A DNA stretch of 64,000 nucleotides from Gigaspora margarita (GCA_009809945.1 WTPW01000023.1:434286-498285), one strand, 5' to 3'; shown: positions 11,349 to 22,684, numbered from the stretch's first letter. Translations and numbers: made by a program. The notes: generated by a model not told the origin, from the letters alone.

Positions 11349-11775
11349 TAGTCAAATCTCTATAAATACAATGTATACAGACAAGCCTACAACATGCATT
11401 TAGAAAGGTATTGCATTTAGAAAGATATTGCATTTAGGAAGCTATTGCATTTAGCGAGGTATTGCATTTAGGAAGGTATTGCATTTAGGGAAGTATTGCA
11501 TTTAGGGTGAGCTAATTAAATTGCAGCTTTAAAGATTAGATCATCAAGTTTGTAAAACTTCTACTAAAAACTATATAACCTATCTTAAATACTAAAATTT
11601 GATTGGCTATGTGCATTTAGAGAAATAGCATGATATAGAAAATCATTTGAAAGAATATGCATTTACAGAATATAGAACATGTATTTATTACTAATTATTT
11701 TTTACAGACAAGACAAAAATATACATTTAGGAAGGTATTGCATTTCTGGAGGTTGCATTTATAGAGGTCTAACTG
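11349..11775. mobile_element. TA-flanked TIR element with a 17-bp internal minisatellite
   Basis: Left end TAGTCAAATCTCTATAAAT, right end ATAGAGGTCTAACTG, flanked by TA (11347-11348, 11776-11777). At 11396-11512 the unit GCATTTAG(A/G)(A/G)AGGTATT repeats six to seven times in a row. A further GCATTTAGGAAGGTATT-like copy is near the right end. The same family is at 22011-22684. Non-coding. Confidence 0.85.
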
Positions 11776-11920
11776 TATATCAAAATTCTTAAAAAGCATA
11801 TACTTTTTTGTAATACTAACCCCAATACACTTTGAAATCAAATTGGTATATTAACACAATTTATAGAAAACACACTATTTGGACTTGAACATAAAAAAAC
11901 AAAATCAGAAATTAATTGAT

Positions 11921-12830
11921 GATCTGCCAGTCCGCAGGTGCATATTCATAGTGTAATATGATGCAAATTACTATGTAAATTACTTATAAACAAAATGCCA
12001 TGATCACCCAAGGAAAAATAATTTATTTACTAAGTTAGCAACCAATGCTCACTAATTGAACATTGTAAAGCTCATCAAGATGTATCTAACTTAGTTAGAC
12101 TATTAAAATTGACCCAGTAGATGTGAAGATATAAGCAAAAATTGATTGGCCAACTATGTAAAATTCTATGTAAACAAACATTTGGTTATATAAAATGTTA
12201 TATAGTTAGCCAATAGTTTTTTGATGATAACTTAGCTTCTACTGGGCCAATTTTAATGATCTCACCTCTTTTAGATTCGTCATAATGAGCTCTATAACTT
12301 TCAATTAGTAGGCATTGGCTATTAAGTTAGTAAAAAATATTTTTCTTAGATGATCGTGGCATTTCTACCTATATATAGATTATTATAGCAGAAATGTCAT
12401 GATCATCCAAGAAAAAATATTTTTTACTAAGTTAACAGCCAATGACCACTAATTGAAGGTTGTAAAGCTTATTATGCTAAATCTAAAAAAGATATGATTA
12501 TTAAAATTGGTCCAGTAGATGCTAAGTTATTATCAAAAAACGATTGGCTGACTATTTAAAATTTTATGTAACCAAATATTTACATAGAATTTTACATAGT
12601 CAGCCAATAGTTTTTTGATGATATTTCTACATCTATTAGGCCAATTTTAATAATTTAACTACTGTTAGATGTGTCTTGATGAACTAAACAACTTTCAATT
12701 AGTGGGCATTGGCTGTTAACTTAGTAAAAAATATTTTTTCTTGAGTGATCATGGCATTTCATCTATAAATGATTTATATAGTAATTTGTATCACATTACA
12801 CAATAATTATGGACCTGTTAACTGGTGAAC
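11921..12830. mobile_element. Foldback element whose core is a head-to-tail doubled palindrome
   Basis: The outer arms pair: GTGTAATATGATGCAAATTA (about 11960) against TAATTTGTATCACATTACAC (about 12785). Between them lie two successive palindromes of about 375 bp (11992-12366 and 12390-12768). Each starts ATG(C/T)CATGATCA(C/T)CCAAG and ends with its complement, and each carries GATTGGC...AGCCAATAGTTTTTTGAT near its axis. The two cores are direct repeats of one another, while the outer arms are present once. No ORF. Confidence 0.8.
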
Positions 12831-13054
12831 AAACTCATATGACAGTAGAAGATTGGCAAAATAAACTAATTATAAACAAACTTTTTAAAAAATTTATTAA
12901 TGTATCTATAGAATAAAGAAATTTTTTTATTAGCTGGCAAAATCAAGAAAGTAACTAGCAACTTAGCTAAAAAAAAAATATACCAACCAGATTATACTAT
13001 TAAAAATTGTGAATTGCATGTATAGAAAACCTTATTATAATATAAAGATTGTAC

Positions 13055-13696
13055 TAGAACCTTAAATAATCTATATGAGCTTATATTTGAGCATCATAGT
13101 AATTTTTTGTTGGCACTTTTATATTGGTATATATTAGCTATATTTCAAACATTAGATATAAAATTTTTAATTGGTTACCTTTTTTTAAAATACAATTTTC
13201 TTAAAAAAAGAAAAAGAAAAAATCAAAACTATGTTTTCTAAAAATAAACTAATCTATGTTCTTAAAAAAAAAATGGACCTATATTCTCTTAAAAAAAATG
13301 GATCTATGTTCTCTAAAAAAAAAGAACCTGCATTTTTTAAAAAAAATGAAAAAAAACAGTTCTACATTTTTTTAAAAAAAAAAAAATAATCAGACCTACA
13401 TTCTTTAAAAAAAAAAAAGGTTTTAAATTCTCTAAAAAAAAAAAAACTGGACATATGTTCTTTATAAAACATTTTATTTTTATTTTATATTTTTTATTAG
13501 CACAATTCAAATATAAGATTTATAAAAATTATTCTATTAGCATTCTTTTAAATATATGCTTTTTGCCTATTAGCTATTTTTAAATATAATCTTTTTATTT
13601 ATTACTTACTTTTCAAATATTTATAATCTTTTTTAAAAAAAGGGCCTCCATTAGCAATGTTTCAAATATGATCTTATATAAATTGTTCGAGATTCT
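13055..13696. mobile_element. TIR element with A-rich 'TTCTCTAAAAAA' tandem core (family C, copy 1)
   Basis: Left end AGAACCTTAAATAATCTATA, right end reading in complement AGAATCTCGAACAATTTATA. The subterminal ATTTGA(G/A)(C/A)AT stretches also pair. The core (13240-13450) is about eight diverged units of (C/T)CTATGTTCTCTAAAAAAAA. A second copy of the family, heavily interrupted, spans 54932-61690. No clean target duplication is visible here. Confidence 0.7.
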
Positions 13697-13713
13697 GTTC
13701 AGGACTATTAATT

Positions 13714-14172
13714 TAGTAAATTTACTAGGCAATTTGGTAAATTACTAGTAAATTTACCTTTAGTTATTTAAAGATAAAGTTTGAATAATATAAATTTATC
13801 TAAAAATTATATATACAAATACAACTGTAAAGTATATTTTACAAAATACATTTTTGATTATTGCTTAATAGACTAAAATTTTTTATTTATTTCAAATTCT
13901 AATTTAAAATAAAATATTTATTGTTAATTACGATTAGTATATAGCAAATTTTAACTTTGCAATTAACATATTATTAAGAGTAATGTACATTATTTTATGA
14001 TCATTGAAAATTTATCAAAAGTATAAATATTTATTTACTACGTATATATTATATAAATACAAAATAACTTATTATAGACTTAATATTTTTTTAATATATA
14101 TATGAGTAAATTTATCACATCTTTGGTAAATTACCTAGTAAATTACTATAATTTACCAATAGTAATTTACCA
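13714..14172. mobile_element. Palindromic element of GGTAAATTACTAG motifs
   Basis: GGTAAATTACTAGTAAATTTACC-like motifs occur in the left 50 bp and, as complement, in the right 70 bp; several copies of TTTACTAG(G/T)(C/A)AATTT are present. The 350-bp middle is plain AT-rich DNA. Probably a non-autonomous TIR element; its exact ends are uncertain. Confidence 0.5.
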
Positions 14173-14456
14173 TCTAACAACTCTGATTCTGTTGTACTAA
14201 TATAACACCTTTTGGAAATGATTCTGCAGAAAATTTTAAAAAGTAATAATAATAAACATATATACCTGTTTTTCTTACACACATATTTCTTTGTATACTT
14301 TGAAAATGTTCAAAAACAAAGTATTAATTTATATCCAGACATCTATATATAATATTATACTACTTAGATATCTAAAAAAAATATTATATTTGTATAATGT
14401 ACCTTTTAGGATATACATTAGAAAATTATACCTCAGGCGTTAAAAGTTATTTTCGT

Positions 14457-14497
14457 AAAAGAACATAATTCTGATAAAATCAGAATTATGTTCTTTT
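14457..14497. other. Perfect 18-bp stem, 5-base loop hairpin
   Basis: AAAAGAACATAATTCTGA and its exact complement TCAGAATTATGTTCTTTT are separated by TAAAA. It is not followed by a T-run and is not next to an intact gene, so a terminator role is unlikely. It may be a relic of a very short palindromic insertion. Confidence 0.6.
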
Positions 14498-16542
14498 GGA
14501 AATATATTTTTTAAAAATCATATTAGAACCTAGAGAACATAGTAAAGATATATATGCATAATTATAATTCATGTATATGTAGTATGAATTTTGGACTTAT
14601 TTGAAAGATTCAGCAAAAGATCAAGCTATATTAAAGCAGCTATATGAATATGAACCTTTGAACTATCCCAGAGAGTTATGAAAATATTTAGAATCAATTT
14701 TGGAATGCATTTCATGATGCCTTAGATTATAATATTTGTGGAACTAATGGAAAAAGAAGAATACTATCTATATTGTTAATAAACTTCCCTAAGATATAAT
14801 AAAGAAAAATTACTTGTTAGTATTTGAAAAGTCATATTAATATAAGTATTGCCAAGAAAAATAGCTGTTTGAACTTTTAATTAAATTTTGTACTGGATAC
14901 AATTTATCTAATCTAGTAGGAATATGTCCAGTAAAAAATATAATTGAAAGTCTAAGTAGCTATTTTCTCTTAGCAATACTTATAAAAATAGTTGAACAAA
15001 AATTTAAGTAACTAAATTATTTATCTTAGAGGAGTAACAAAAATCAGGTAATTTTAGAAGGGAGGAAGTAAAATGTTGAAATTATATATAGGAATCTAAC
15101 CAAATTTATATTAAAGAGAAAGAGAGGGAGTAGGCCTCTAATAAAAAATAATTAGGTAATTAATAATACAGTCCTTAGGTTTCAAATTATTTAATTATTA
15201 AGGCATGTTATTATGCATTCCTTAATGGTCCAAAAGGCATCCAATTAGAAAAGCCTAATATTACTCAAAAAAAGTTAGCATCTGAAAAAAATAACAAGTT
15301 GAGTTTTTTTCAAAATAAAGCAAATATATATCAGCAAATTTATAATAGCATAATCTTATATAAGGTCTTACAAACTGTAATATAAGCAAAATATTTCATA
15401 ATATATTTTGAAATATTTTGAAGTATCAAATTTTTGAAATATTTTGAAAGTAATTTCAAAATATTTTGAAATATATTACGAAATATTTTAAACTCCTTTC
15501 AAATTATTTTAGAACTAGAAAACCGAGCTGGATCAGTAGATCTGTAATCTTTGGATCATGCATTAGACTAATTTTTTGAAATAGTTTGAAATAGTTCGAT
15601 GATGTTCAAATTTTGTACTACAAGATCAGATTAGATCTTTTGTTTATAATTAGATCTTCTATTTTGTTTTTTTTCACTTTTTTGTTTTTATTTCATTTAT
15701 TATTTTTATTTAGTTTTTTTTGTTTTTGTTTTGTTTTTTTTTGTTATTATTTTGTTTTTTTTTCTTTTTTTTTTTTAAATTTGTTTTATTAATTTATTTT
15801 ATTCTGGCACTTTGCAAGAAAAGAACTCTTACTTCCTGGTGCTTTTTAAGAAAACCAATCTAGACTTTTTCAGTACTTTGTGACCTTTTTGGCATTTTGC
15901 AAGAACATTAACCCAGCTTATGCAATTTTGAATTTGCAAGAATACAAACTCTTACTTTAGAGAAATGAAGATTTGGGGCTTCATTTTTTTTTATTAGTTT
16001 GCTTACAATTTTTGGTTTTTTATTTGTTTTTTTTTTTATTTATTTTTTTTATTTTTTATTTTATTTTATTTATTTCTGACTTCTTCGACACTTTGTAACT
16101 TTTTCAAAAATACCAGCTTTAATTTTTTGGACATTTTGCAAGAATATACTAGATTTTTATGGCAATTTGCAAGAACACTAACACTTCTAAAAAATGATTT
16201 TTTATTTTTTTTCACTTCTTTGAAGTATTTAGAAAAAGATAGCAAAATAAAGGTTGTAGCCAAAACAAAAAAATAGCCAAAGTAAAAACAATAGAAAACA
16301 AAAAAGTAACAATAATAGCTAACTATAGTATAAACAAAAATAAGTGTATAGGGCTAGTTTTGTATATAGTAATAGAATTAGATGCAACAAAATGTGAAAG
16401 TAGTTTAAAATATTCATAATAATAAAAATAATACTATATAATAATGTAATATATAATAAAGTATGTAATATTAATTAAAAATATATAATTAATAATATAA
16501 AAATATAATGTATCTTCTAGTATATTAACCAATAACCAAATC

Positions 16543-16755
16543 TAGGTGAGCTTTGGCTACTCTTGTTGGATTAGGCCACAGATAAGTACTAGGTCTACTT
16601 TTGTTTATCTAGCTATATGTCTGAGTTCTTTTACTTAGTATTAGATTTAAATTAAGTATTTTTTTTCAACTGTAAAAAGTTTCCATTAAATTTAATAAAG
16701 ATAAGAGCAAGGTCTCACTATTAAAATTAAAAAATATATATATATATATATATAA
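16543..16755 (+). mobile_element. 5'-truncated LINE tail
   Basis: Starts at a stop codon followed by GTGAGCTTTGG and ends CAAGGTCTCAC plus an A/TA-rich tail (TATATA repeated, 16733-16755). It matches the UTR of the LINE at 1458-1620 over most of its length, including TAGG(T/C)C(A/G)CAGATAA. Only the 3' UTR was inserted here, the typical outcome of aborted target-primed reverse transcription. Confidence 0.75.
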
Positions 16756-17175
16756 TGTATAATAATTATAATAATTAATGTAAATGTACATGTAGGGTAC
16801 ATTAAATTTTTTGTACCCTTTATTTTGATCATATGATATTACTAAAATAATAATACTGATATAGGTTAGGATTAAGGTAAAAACTATGTTAGATTAGAGT
16901 TTAGATTATTATATAGTAAGATCACTCAAGGTAAACTTTTTATTAATGCATAGAAGGTGGTTTAGTATGCAATTTCTTGTGAAATAATTGATTTTGTCAA
17001 AATGAATGTTTGTTTTAAATTTTTTTGATTATGTAATATTACACCTAATAAATTTTATAGTGATATATATAGGTCACATGATGGAGTACATGTACCTTAG
17101 TGTACATATAAATAAACTCTAATTATAATAAAAATATAAAATTTTATAATAAATTGTGAAACCTTGTGAAATAAT

Positions 17176-17460
17176 AGGACCCTGGACATCTTTCATATAG
17201 GTCATATCTGGATATTGGCCAATTTTGATTAAAAATAACAAAATCTATTTACTCTAATAACTTCTAATCTAGTGATCAGAATTGAATAAACTTTTTTTTG
17301 TTAGATGCGCTTCACTAAGAGCTTCATTTTAAAAAAAGTTCATTCAAATTGGACTACTAGATGCCAAGATAATTGCCAAAAACAGTTTTTTGCATCTCAA
17401 ATTTTAGGTGTTTTTGCTGAAAAATTTTAGTATGACTCTATACTAGATGTCCAGGGTCCT
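17176..17460. mobile_element. MITE with AGGACCCTGGACATCT ends and 8-bp duplication (family B)
   Basis: Perfect terminal inverted repeats AGGACCCTGGACATCT/AGATGTCCAGGGTCCT, flanked by GAAATAAT on both sides (17168-17175, 17461-17468). Internal phrases GGACTACTAGATGCCAAGAT and AACTTTTTTT pair or recur in the sister copy at 55165-55456. Non-coding. Confidence 0.9.
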
Positions 17461-18481
17461 GAAATAATATGAAAACTTGTAAAAAAGCATGATTATATGA
17501 ATATGTATATCATTTATTTATTTTTTAAAAATTTTGAAATTTGTGAAAATTTGCAAAATATTGCGAAACAATACAAAAGGATCACAAAATATACCTCCTG
17601 CGATCTCTGTAAAGAGGGTAATTTGCATTTTTTTATTTAATCTATTTTGCAATATTACACAATATATTTTAAAATATTTCAAAATATACATTGTAATATA
17701 ACCATAATATAACATAATATATTATGTCATATACTGTGTCGATCATAAGATTTTTATAATATTATAGGCTATAATATCTTATATAAGATTACATATATAT
17801 AATTTACTGATATAGTTATAAGTTCTTATAAAACAGATAGTCCTACTGGATTACCTGTACACTATTTAAAAGATAGTAAAGAGGCATTATGAGAACAATT
17901 TTTAAAGAATACCCAGATAGTGCTAAAAGAATACCATTTTACAAATATTTAGAAGGTGGCCAATATATATATAAGGAAGCTTTAGGTAGTTTTTGCTCAA
18001 TCTGTAATATGTATAGGTATGAAACATTTGATAAACTTCAAAAATTAATACAATACCATGTATGCTTGAATTATCAGGTAAACTTGCATATTATTAAAAT
18101 TACTTTTTTTTTAAAGACTCAACATATTGAATACTATTTGATATACTATTTAATTTATCAAGTAATTTCATAAGCATGCTTGTTCACAAAATTCTCAAAT
18201 AGCATTTGAGATATGTTAGTTGGTATCAACTTTGAATTTTATTACTTTTGATTAAATTAACTAATAAAATAGAATAATAATAAAAAGCAACTGCTAACTG
18301 AATGTAGTAACCTACAAAGATATTTAAAAAATATTATAAAAACAAGTTAAAATTGATTTTTTGGTTACACAAAATGCAATACCTGTATTAATCATTGTAT
18401 AGTTTATGCTTTTGGAACTTGCTTAAAACTTCACAATCTAATTTGTAATTACTATAGGCTTTTTTTAATCTATTTAGACAA

Positions 18482-19133
18482 TTTTTTTTTATTTTAACCA
18501 CCCAGCATGCTATCAGCTGGGTGGGCGCAGTTGGCGCAACTTTTATTAAGAACTTTTTTATTTGGTCATGGGAGCCCAACAACCTGGGCCCCCTACATTT
18601 TTGTAATAGTCTACATTTATATGCATCTATTCTAGTTTCTACCATGGCTAACTGGTACTAAGTCGTTACTTATTTTTAATTTTTACCGTGGTTAACTGGT
18701 ATTAAGCCAACCTATTTAATTTTCAACTGAGCTCAATCAGCTGACCCATTTCCAACCAGGGGATTTTACCAGAAATATCCAAGGAATTCTTAAAGAGTAC
18801 CAACACCCGTAGCAGACGAGTTCGGCCAGACTTCGACCCTCGTTCCAAATGTTCTAGAAGCCTTTCACCCCTGAGGCCAGCAACGAGCAAGGAAAAAGAC
18901 CCCATTAGAGCAGGTTACACAACATATATCCCAAATGTCCGGAGAACCTTTATCAAGCCAAACCCGAGATGTGGCTGATCCGTCCAAACATGGTCCTAGC
19001 ATCCTAATTCAAATCGTCCATCACATGATCGTGTGTAGTTATTTTACCGTTCATAGGACTTGAACTGGCGACCTTATGTATGGAAACGGTTGATGTCCTG
19101 GGAGCGCAACCACTACGCTATTGACCCGCAGGA
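18482..19133 (-). mobile_element. tRNA-headed SINE with 3' hairpin and 12-bp target duplication
   Basis: Read on the minus strand, the 5' end is tRNA-like: an A box TAGCGTAGTGG (19120-19110) and a B box AGTTCAAGTCC (19066-19056) at suitable spacing. A GC-richer body follows, and the 3' end is a hairpin CACCCAGC...GCTGGGTG followed by an A-rich tail. Flanks CTATTTAGACAA (18470-18481) and CTATTTAAACAA (19134-19145) form a 12-bp duplication with one mismatch. It has inserted into the decayed transposase-like gene. Minus-strand ORFs inside it are by-products. RNA polymerase III transcription is expected from the boxes; LINE-driven mobilisation is inference. Confidence 0.85.
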
Positions 19134-20061
19134 CTATTTAAACAAATTTAAAAACACGTACTATGAAAATTTTATCTAAAAGTGCACATAAAAAAACAAA
19201 ATTGTTTTAAAAAAAGAATGATTATTGTATTCAGTATTAATATATACTCACTTGCCTAATAACAATAATTTGCAAATTCATGTTTTTGATTATTGGTCAA
19301 AAGATTCATATCAAAACACTTGATTTAAAGCTTCTTTATTGCATACTGCAATAACTAACCTTAATCCTTAGCAAGAATGGATTACCTTTTTATTAGATAA
19401 TGGGCCACACTATTATAATGCAAATCTAATATTAATCAAAAAAATAGAAAGAATAATATAATTTTTATGCAAGAAAATGGACTTTTCTTGAAGCAAAAGA
19501 AAAAGATAAAACTACAATTAATTTTTATTATGCACAGGTTTGATTTAATATTTTTTTATATAATAAAATTTAATCTATATTTTAACCATTTAGATATTTT
19601 TAGATTTCATATACAAGCAGTTGTTGTGTTCATTTAGAATTTAATATTGTACAAGAATCAGATATTGAAATAGCTATTAAAGAAATCCATAGAATGGTAG
19701 AGCTTATTTAAAACCAGAACATGCTAAAGGTAATATAAATAATATAAGTATATAAAATAACAAGATATTTGATATTTTTTTATTAGTTCTAGATAAAAAA
19801 TAATTCAAACTGGTTCTCATAGAAGTGGCTGTGTGATTGTAATTATGCAGGATATATTTAGGCATAGCAATGTCTAATATTGGTAAATGGAACAATTTCT
19901 CATTTTCAAAGTTAGAAAAGCTAAAAAAAAGAAAATACAAAAAGCCAAACCCAAGTTTCTTAACATTCAATTTGCAAGTACCTGTAGTTTATCCCATTGT
20001 TATATAAATCAGATAGCATACTACTTTTTATTACTATTTTTATACAAAATTATGTTGTTAT

Positions 20062-21037
20062 GGGCCAGTGCGAAAATGTAGATACACCAAAACTAAAAGT
20101 CAATTTTGTCTAAATATAAAAGTTTCTCAATTTTGGCTATTTATTTATAATTTTTTTATATCAAATAAAGAGAGATTTAAGCTGCTTTTTGATATAATTT
20201 TTATTATTTTTTATAGTATGTTAGTTGTATTATAAATTTGTTTAATAATTTGTTTTTTAAAAAAAAAAACCAAGAAAAAATTTTTTTAAAAAAAAACATA
20301 TTTTTGCAATCAATATGCAACTTTATAAGTTTGTACTATTAAGTGCATTGCCTGCATATGCTAAAATATGCAGTTAAAATTTTAGTTTAATTGGATTAGT
20401 GGTTGTTAAAATATAAAATAAAAACTAATTTATTTTAATAAAGTTATATAAATTACTATATATAGTAATTTTATAAGTAGTAATTATCATTAAATTTTAA
20501 AATTTTATATTTTAACAACTACTAATTCAATTAAGCTAAAATTTTAATTAAATATTTAGTATATATATATAACAATATATTTTTACAATATAAACTTACA
20601 AAATTGTATATTTATAACAAAAATATTTTTTTAAAAAGAACCTTTTTTTGTATTTTTTTTAAAAAACATTAAAATTTAAAAAAACTATTATACAATTAAA
20701 TGTCTATAAAAAGATAATAAAAATTATATCAAAAGATAGCTTAGATCTTGTTTTATTTAGTATAAAAAAATTATAAATAGATAATTAAAATTAAAAACTT
20801 TTATATATAGACAAAATTAAATTTTTAATTTTAGTATATTTATATTTTTGTATTAAACAAATTGAAAAAATAAGTGATTAACAAAATTTTTTATAGAAAT
20901 AAAAATTTTTAATAAATTTATATTTAAATATTTGCCAAAACCTATATAATAGATAAAGTTATTTAAATATTTATATTAAATTTAAAAAATTATTATTATT
21001 ATATTATGTAGTATATATTAACATTTTTGCACTAGCC
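20062..21037. mobile_element. 1-kb foldback element
   Basis: Ends GGCCAGTGCGAAAATGT and ACATTTTTGCACTAGCC are inverted copies. The arms pair nearly throughout: TATCAAATAAAGAGAGATTT...GATATAATTTTTATTATTTTTTATAG on the left against the complementary stretch at 20705-20770, and TTTAATTGGATTAGTGGTTGTT against AACAACTACTAATTCAATTAA around the axis. No coding sequence. Confidence 0.75.
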
Positions 21038-21277
21038 TATATCTAATTTATATTTGATATTTTTTTTTAATGCTTGACAGTTGATCAACTAAAAAGTAAA
21101 GAAAAGTAATATTAAAACTTCGTTTATTATCATAATTTCTTATACTATATGTTGACTAATAATTGTATATAATATAAAAAGTATATATGGTGAATTTTCA
21201 CTTATATTAGGTTGGATGTTAAAAGAAAATTAAAAATTCAAAAAAAAAGGTAGCAATAAAAGAATAAGTAACATATA

Positions 21278-21451
21278 ATGGCTTACTTGGAAGGTTACTT
21301 TTTAGCTAAAAATGCTAATAAAAGTAAAAGATATAGTGCAGAAAAAATGCAAAAAGCATTAATAGAATTAGCAAAAGAAGGTAGTTTGAAGAAAAGCAAT
21401 ATTCCAAAAGTGTCAACTATTCAAAACTGGATAGCAAGATATACAGTATAA
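21278..21451 (+). CDS. 57-codon ORF with a possible helix-turn-helix
   Basis: An ATG-started ORF of 57 codons. Its C-terminal two thirds (KRYSAEKMQKALIELAKEG then PKVSTIQNWIARYT) have the spacing of a short Psq/resolvase-like helix-turn-helix: a charged helix, a turn near KSNIPK, and a recognition helix ending NWIARYT. The stop lies in a GTATAA that could instead be a splice donor, so this may be the first exon of a longer gene; I could not follow a convincing second exon past 21525. Composition is less biased than chance ORFs here. It might be a transposase N-terminus or a remnant. Function unknown; DNA binding is inference. Confidence 0.35.
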   Translation: MAYLEGYFLAKNANKSKRYSAEKMQKALIELAKEGSLKKSNIPKVSTIQNWIARYTV

Positions 21452-22010
21452 AGATTTTCAAAAGTAATTATTAATAGAATTTTATGTATGTATAAGCTTA
21501 AATTGCAAAATATTATAAATTTTAGGAGGTGGAATCTGATGTTTTCCAATATAATGTTTTTAAAATTAAATCATTTAAAGAAAAAAATACTACAAATTGA
21601 TCTTTGAGATTTACATAATTGATTGTGTTATGTTTCAATTTAACAAGGATTAAATTTAGTATAGTTGTATTAAGAAAGACAAAAGATTTGTTACTTTTAC
21701 TCCATTTATAAATAATTTGCAAAATTTTCTTCACAATTTTAATTATTTCACTGGTTCTTATACAGAGCAAATCACGAATTAAATATACTAAATTTAATAG
21801 ATTTTAATCAAGATCGAAATAAAATTAATTTGGAAATAATAATCAAAGTAATTATAAAACCAATTTGGAAAATTATAGTTAAAAGCAAAATAAAGCTAAA
21901 TTAGAAAAATATAATTAAGTTCAAAATAAGGCTAAATTGAATAGTGGTATATATAGAATATTTTTTATGAGCTTTTAAATAGAATTAATATTTAAAATTA
22001 ATATATACTA

Positions 22011-22684
22011 TAGTCAGATCTCTATAAATGCAACCTCTATAAATGCAATATTTTTCTAAATACGGGTCCATATTATTTTACCAACAATCACTTCACAGAC
22101 ACCTCATTTCACAAACAAATTATTCACTGACAAGTTCATTTTACTGACAGAACATTTCACTGAAGCTCATTTTACTGACAAGTTTTTTCTATAAAGCACA
22201 CTAACTTTAACTCTAATTTTACCTGATCTTACCCTAATCCTAATGACAATGACCAGAATTACTTTGTCAGTGAAATGAGCTTTGGTAAAATGAACTGTCA
22301 GTAAAATGAACTTGTCAGTAAATAATTTGTTGGTGAAATGGGTGTCTGTGAAGTAATTGTTGGTGAAATGATAGCCACCCCTAAATACATGCTTTTGTTT
22401 TGTCTATAAGAAATAATTAGTGCTAAATGCACATTCTATATTCTGTAAATACATGTTCTTCCAAATAATTTTTTATATCATACTATCTTCCTAAATGCAT
22501 GTAGCCAATCAAATTTTGTATTAAGATAGGTTATACAGTTTTTAGTAAAAGTTATACAAACTTAATAATCTAATCTTTAAATCTGCAATAATAATCTAAT
22601 CTTTAAATCTGCAATTTAATTGGCTCTCCCTAAATGCATGTTGTAGACTTGTCTGTACATGTTGCATTTATGGAGGTTTAATTG
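22011..22684. mobile_element. TA-flanked TIR element, same family as 11349, with an insertion
   Basis: Left end TAGTCAGATCTCTATAAATG, right end CATTTATGGAGGTTTAATTG, TA flanks. CTAAATGCAT(G/T) phrases, the relic of the family's 17-bp repeat, recur inside, and AATAATCTAATCTTTAAATCTGC is duplicated in tandem near 22565-22610. A 317-bp element with its own duplication lies at 22064-22380. Confidence 0.8.
22064..22380. mobile_element. hAT-like MITE of TTTCAC(T/C)GACA motifs
   Basis: Flanked by a perfect 8-bp duplication CTAAATAC (22056-22063, 22381-22388). Starts GGGTCCATATTATTTTACCA and ends with its complementary counterpart (TGGTGAAATGATAGCCACCC). Many copies of CATTTCAC, TCACTGACA and complements give alternative foldings. 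The 8-bp duplication points to hAT. A larger relative is at 46192-47164. Confidence 0.8.

Larger units (their letters stand above)
15329..17812. mobile_element. 2.5-kb TA-flanked TIR element (family D, copy 1)
   Basis: Left end TATCAGCAAATTTATAATAG followed by ATAATCTTATATAAGGT; the right end is the complement (ATCTTATATAAGATTA ... AATTTACTGATA). TA flanks at 15327-15328 and 17813-17814. Removing the element joins the host codons for ANI and VISSYKTD in frame, which supports the boundaries. Inside: TTTGAAATATTTTG repeats, a GCTGGATCAGTAGATCT stretch, T-rich DNA with repeated GGCACTTTGCAAGAA and GAACTCTTACTT phrases (15800-16250), a LINE tail and a 285-bp MITE. Related copies occur at 27110-29095 (minus) and 62880-64000. 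No transposase ORF recognised. Confidence 0.75.
14585..20055 (+). pseudogene. Decayed transposase-like high-copy gene, interrupted twice
   Basis: Segments match, in order, a family I recall as many-copy in arbuscular mycorrhizal fungi. (1) WNAFHDALDYNICGTNGKRR (about 14698-14760). (2) FLNGPKGIQLEKPNITQKK and NKLSFFQNKANI (about 15205-15328). (3) SSYKTDSPTGLPVHYLKDSK, then SAKRIPFYKYLEGGQYIYKE and GSFCSICNMYRYETFDKLQKL (17820-18074, ending at a GT donor). (4) VFDYWSKDSYQNT and EWITFLLDNGPHYYN (19280-19425), WTFLEAKEKDKTTINFYYAQ, QESDIEIAIKEIH and NIGKWNNFSFSKLEK (19480-19930). The DNGPHYYN plus later Glu pattern resembles an RNase H-fold nuclease; that is inference. A 2.5-kb element splits block 2 from 3 and a SINE lies between 3 and 4. 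Many stops and frame changes show it is dead. Confidence 0.6.

Noticed and set aside
14457-14497. Transcription terminator
   Set aside because: Strong hairpin but no T-run, no adjacent gene and a eukaryotic setting.
18723-18905. 60-codon minus ORF with GC-rich codons
   Set aside because: It is the sense strand of a tRNA-headed SINE body.
19040-19130. Free-standing tRNA gene
   Set aside because: A and B boxes are present but the cloverleaf is degenerate and the sequence continues into a SINE body with A-rich tail and target duplication.
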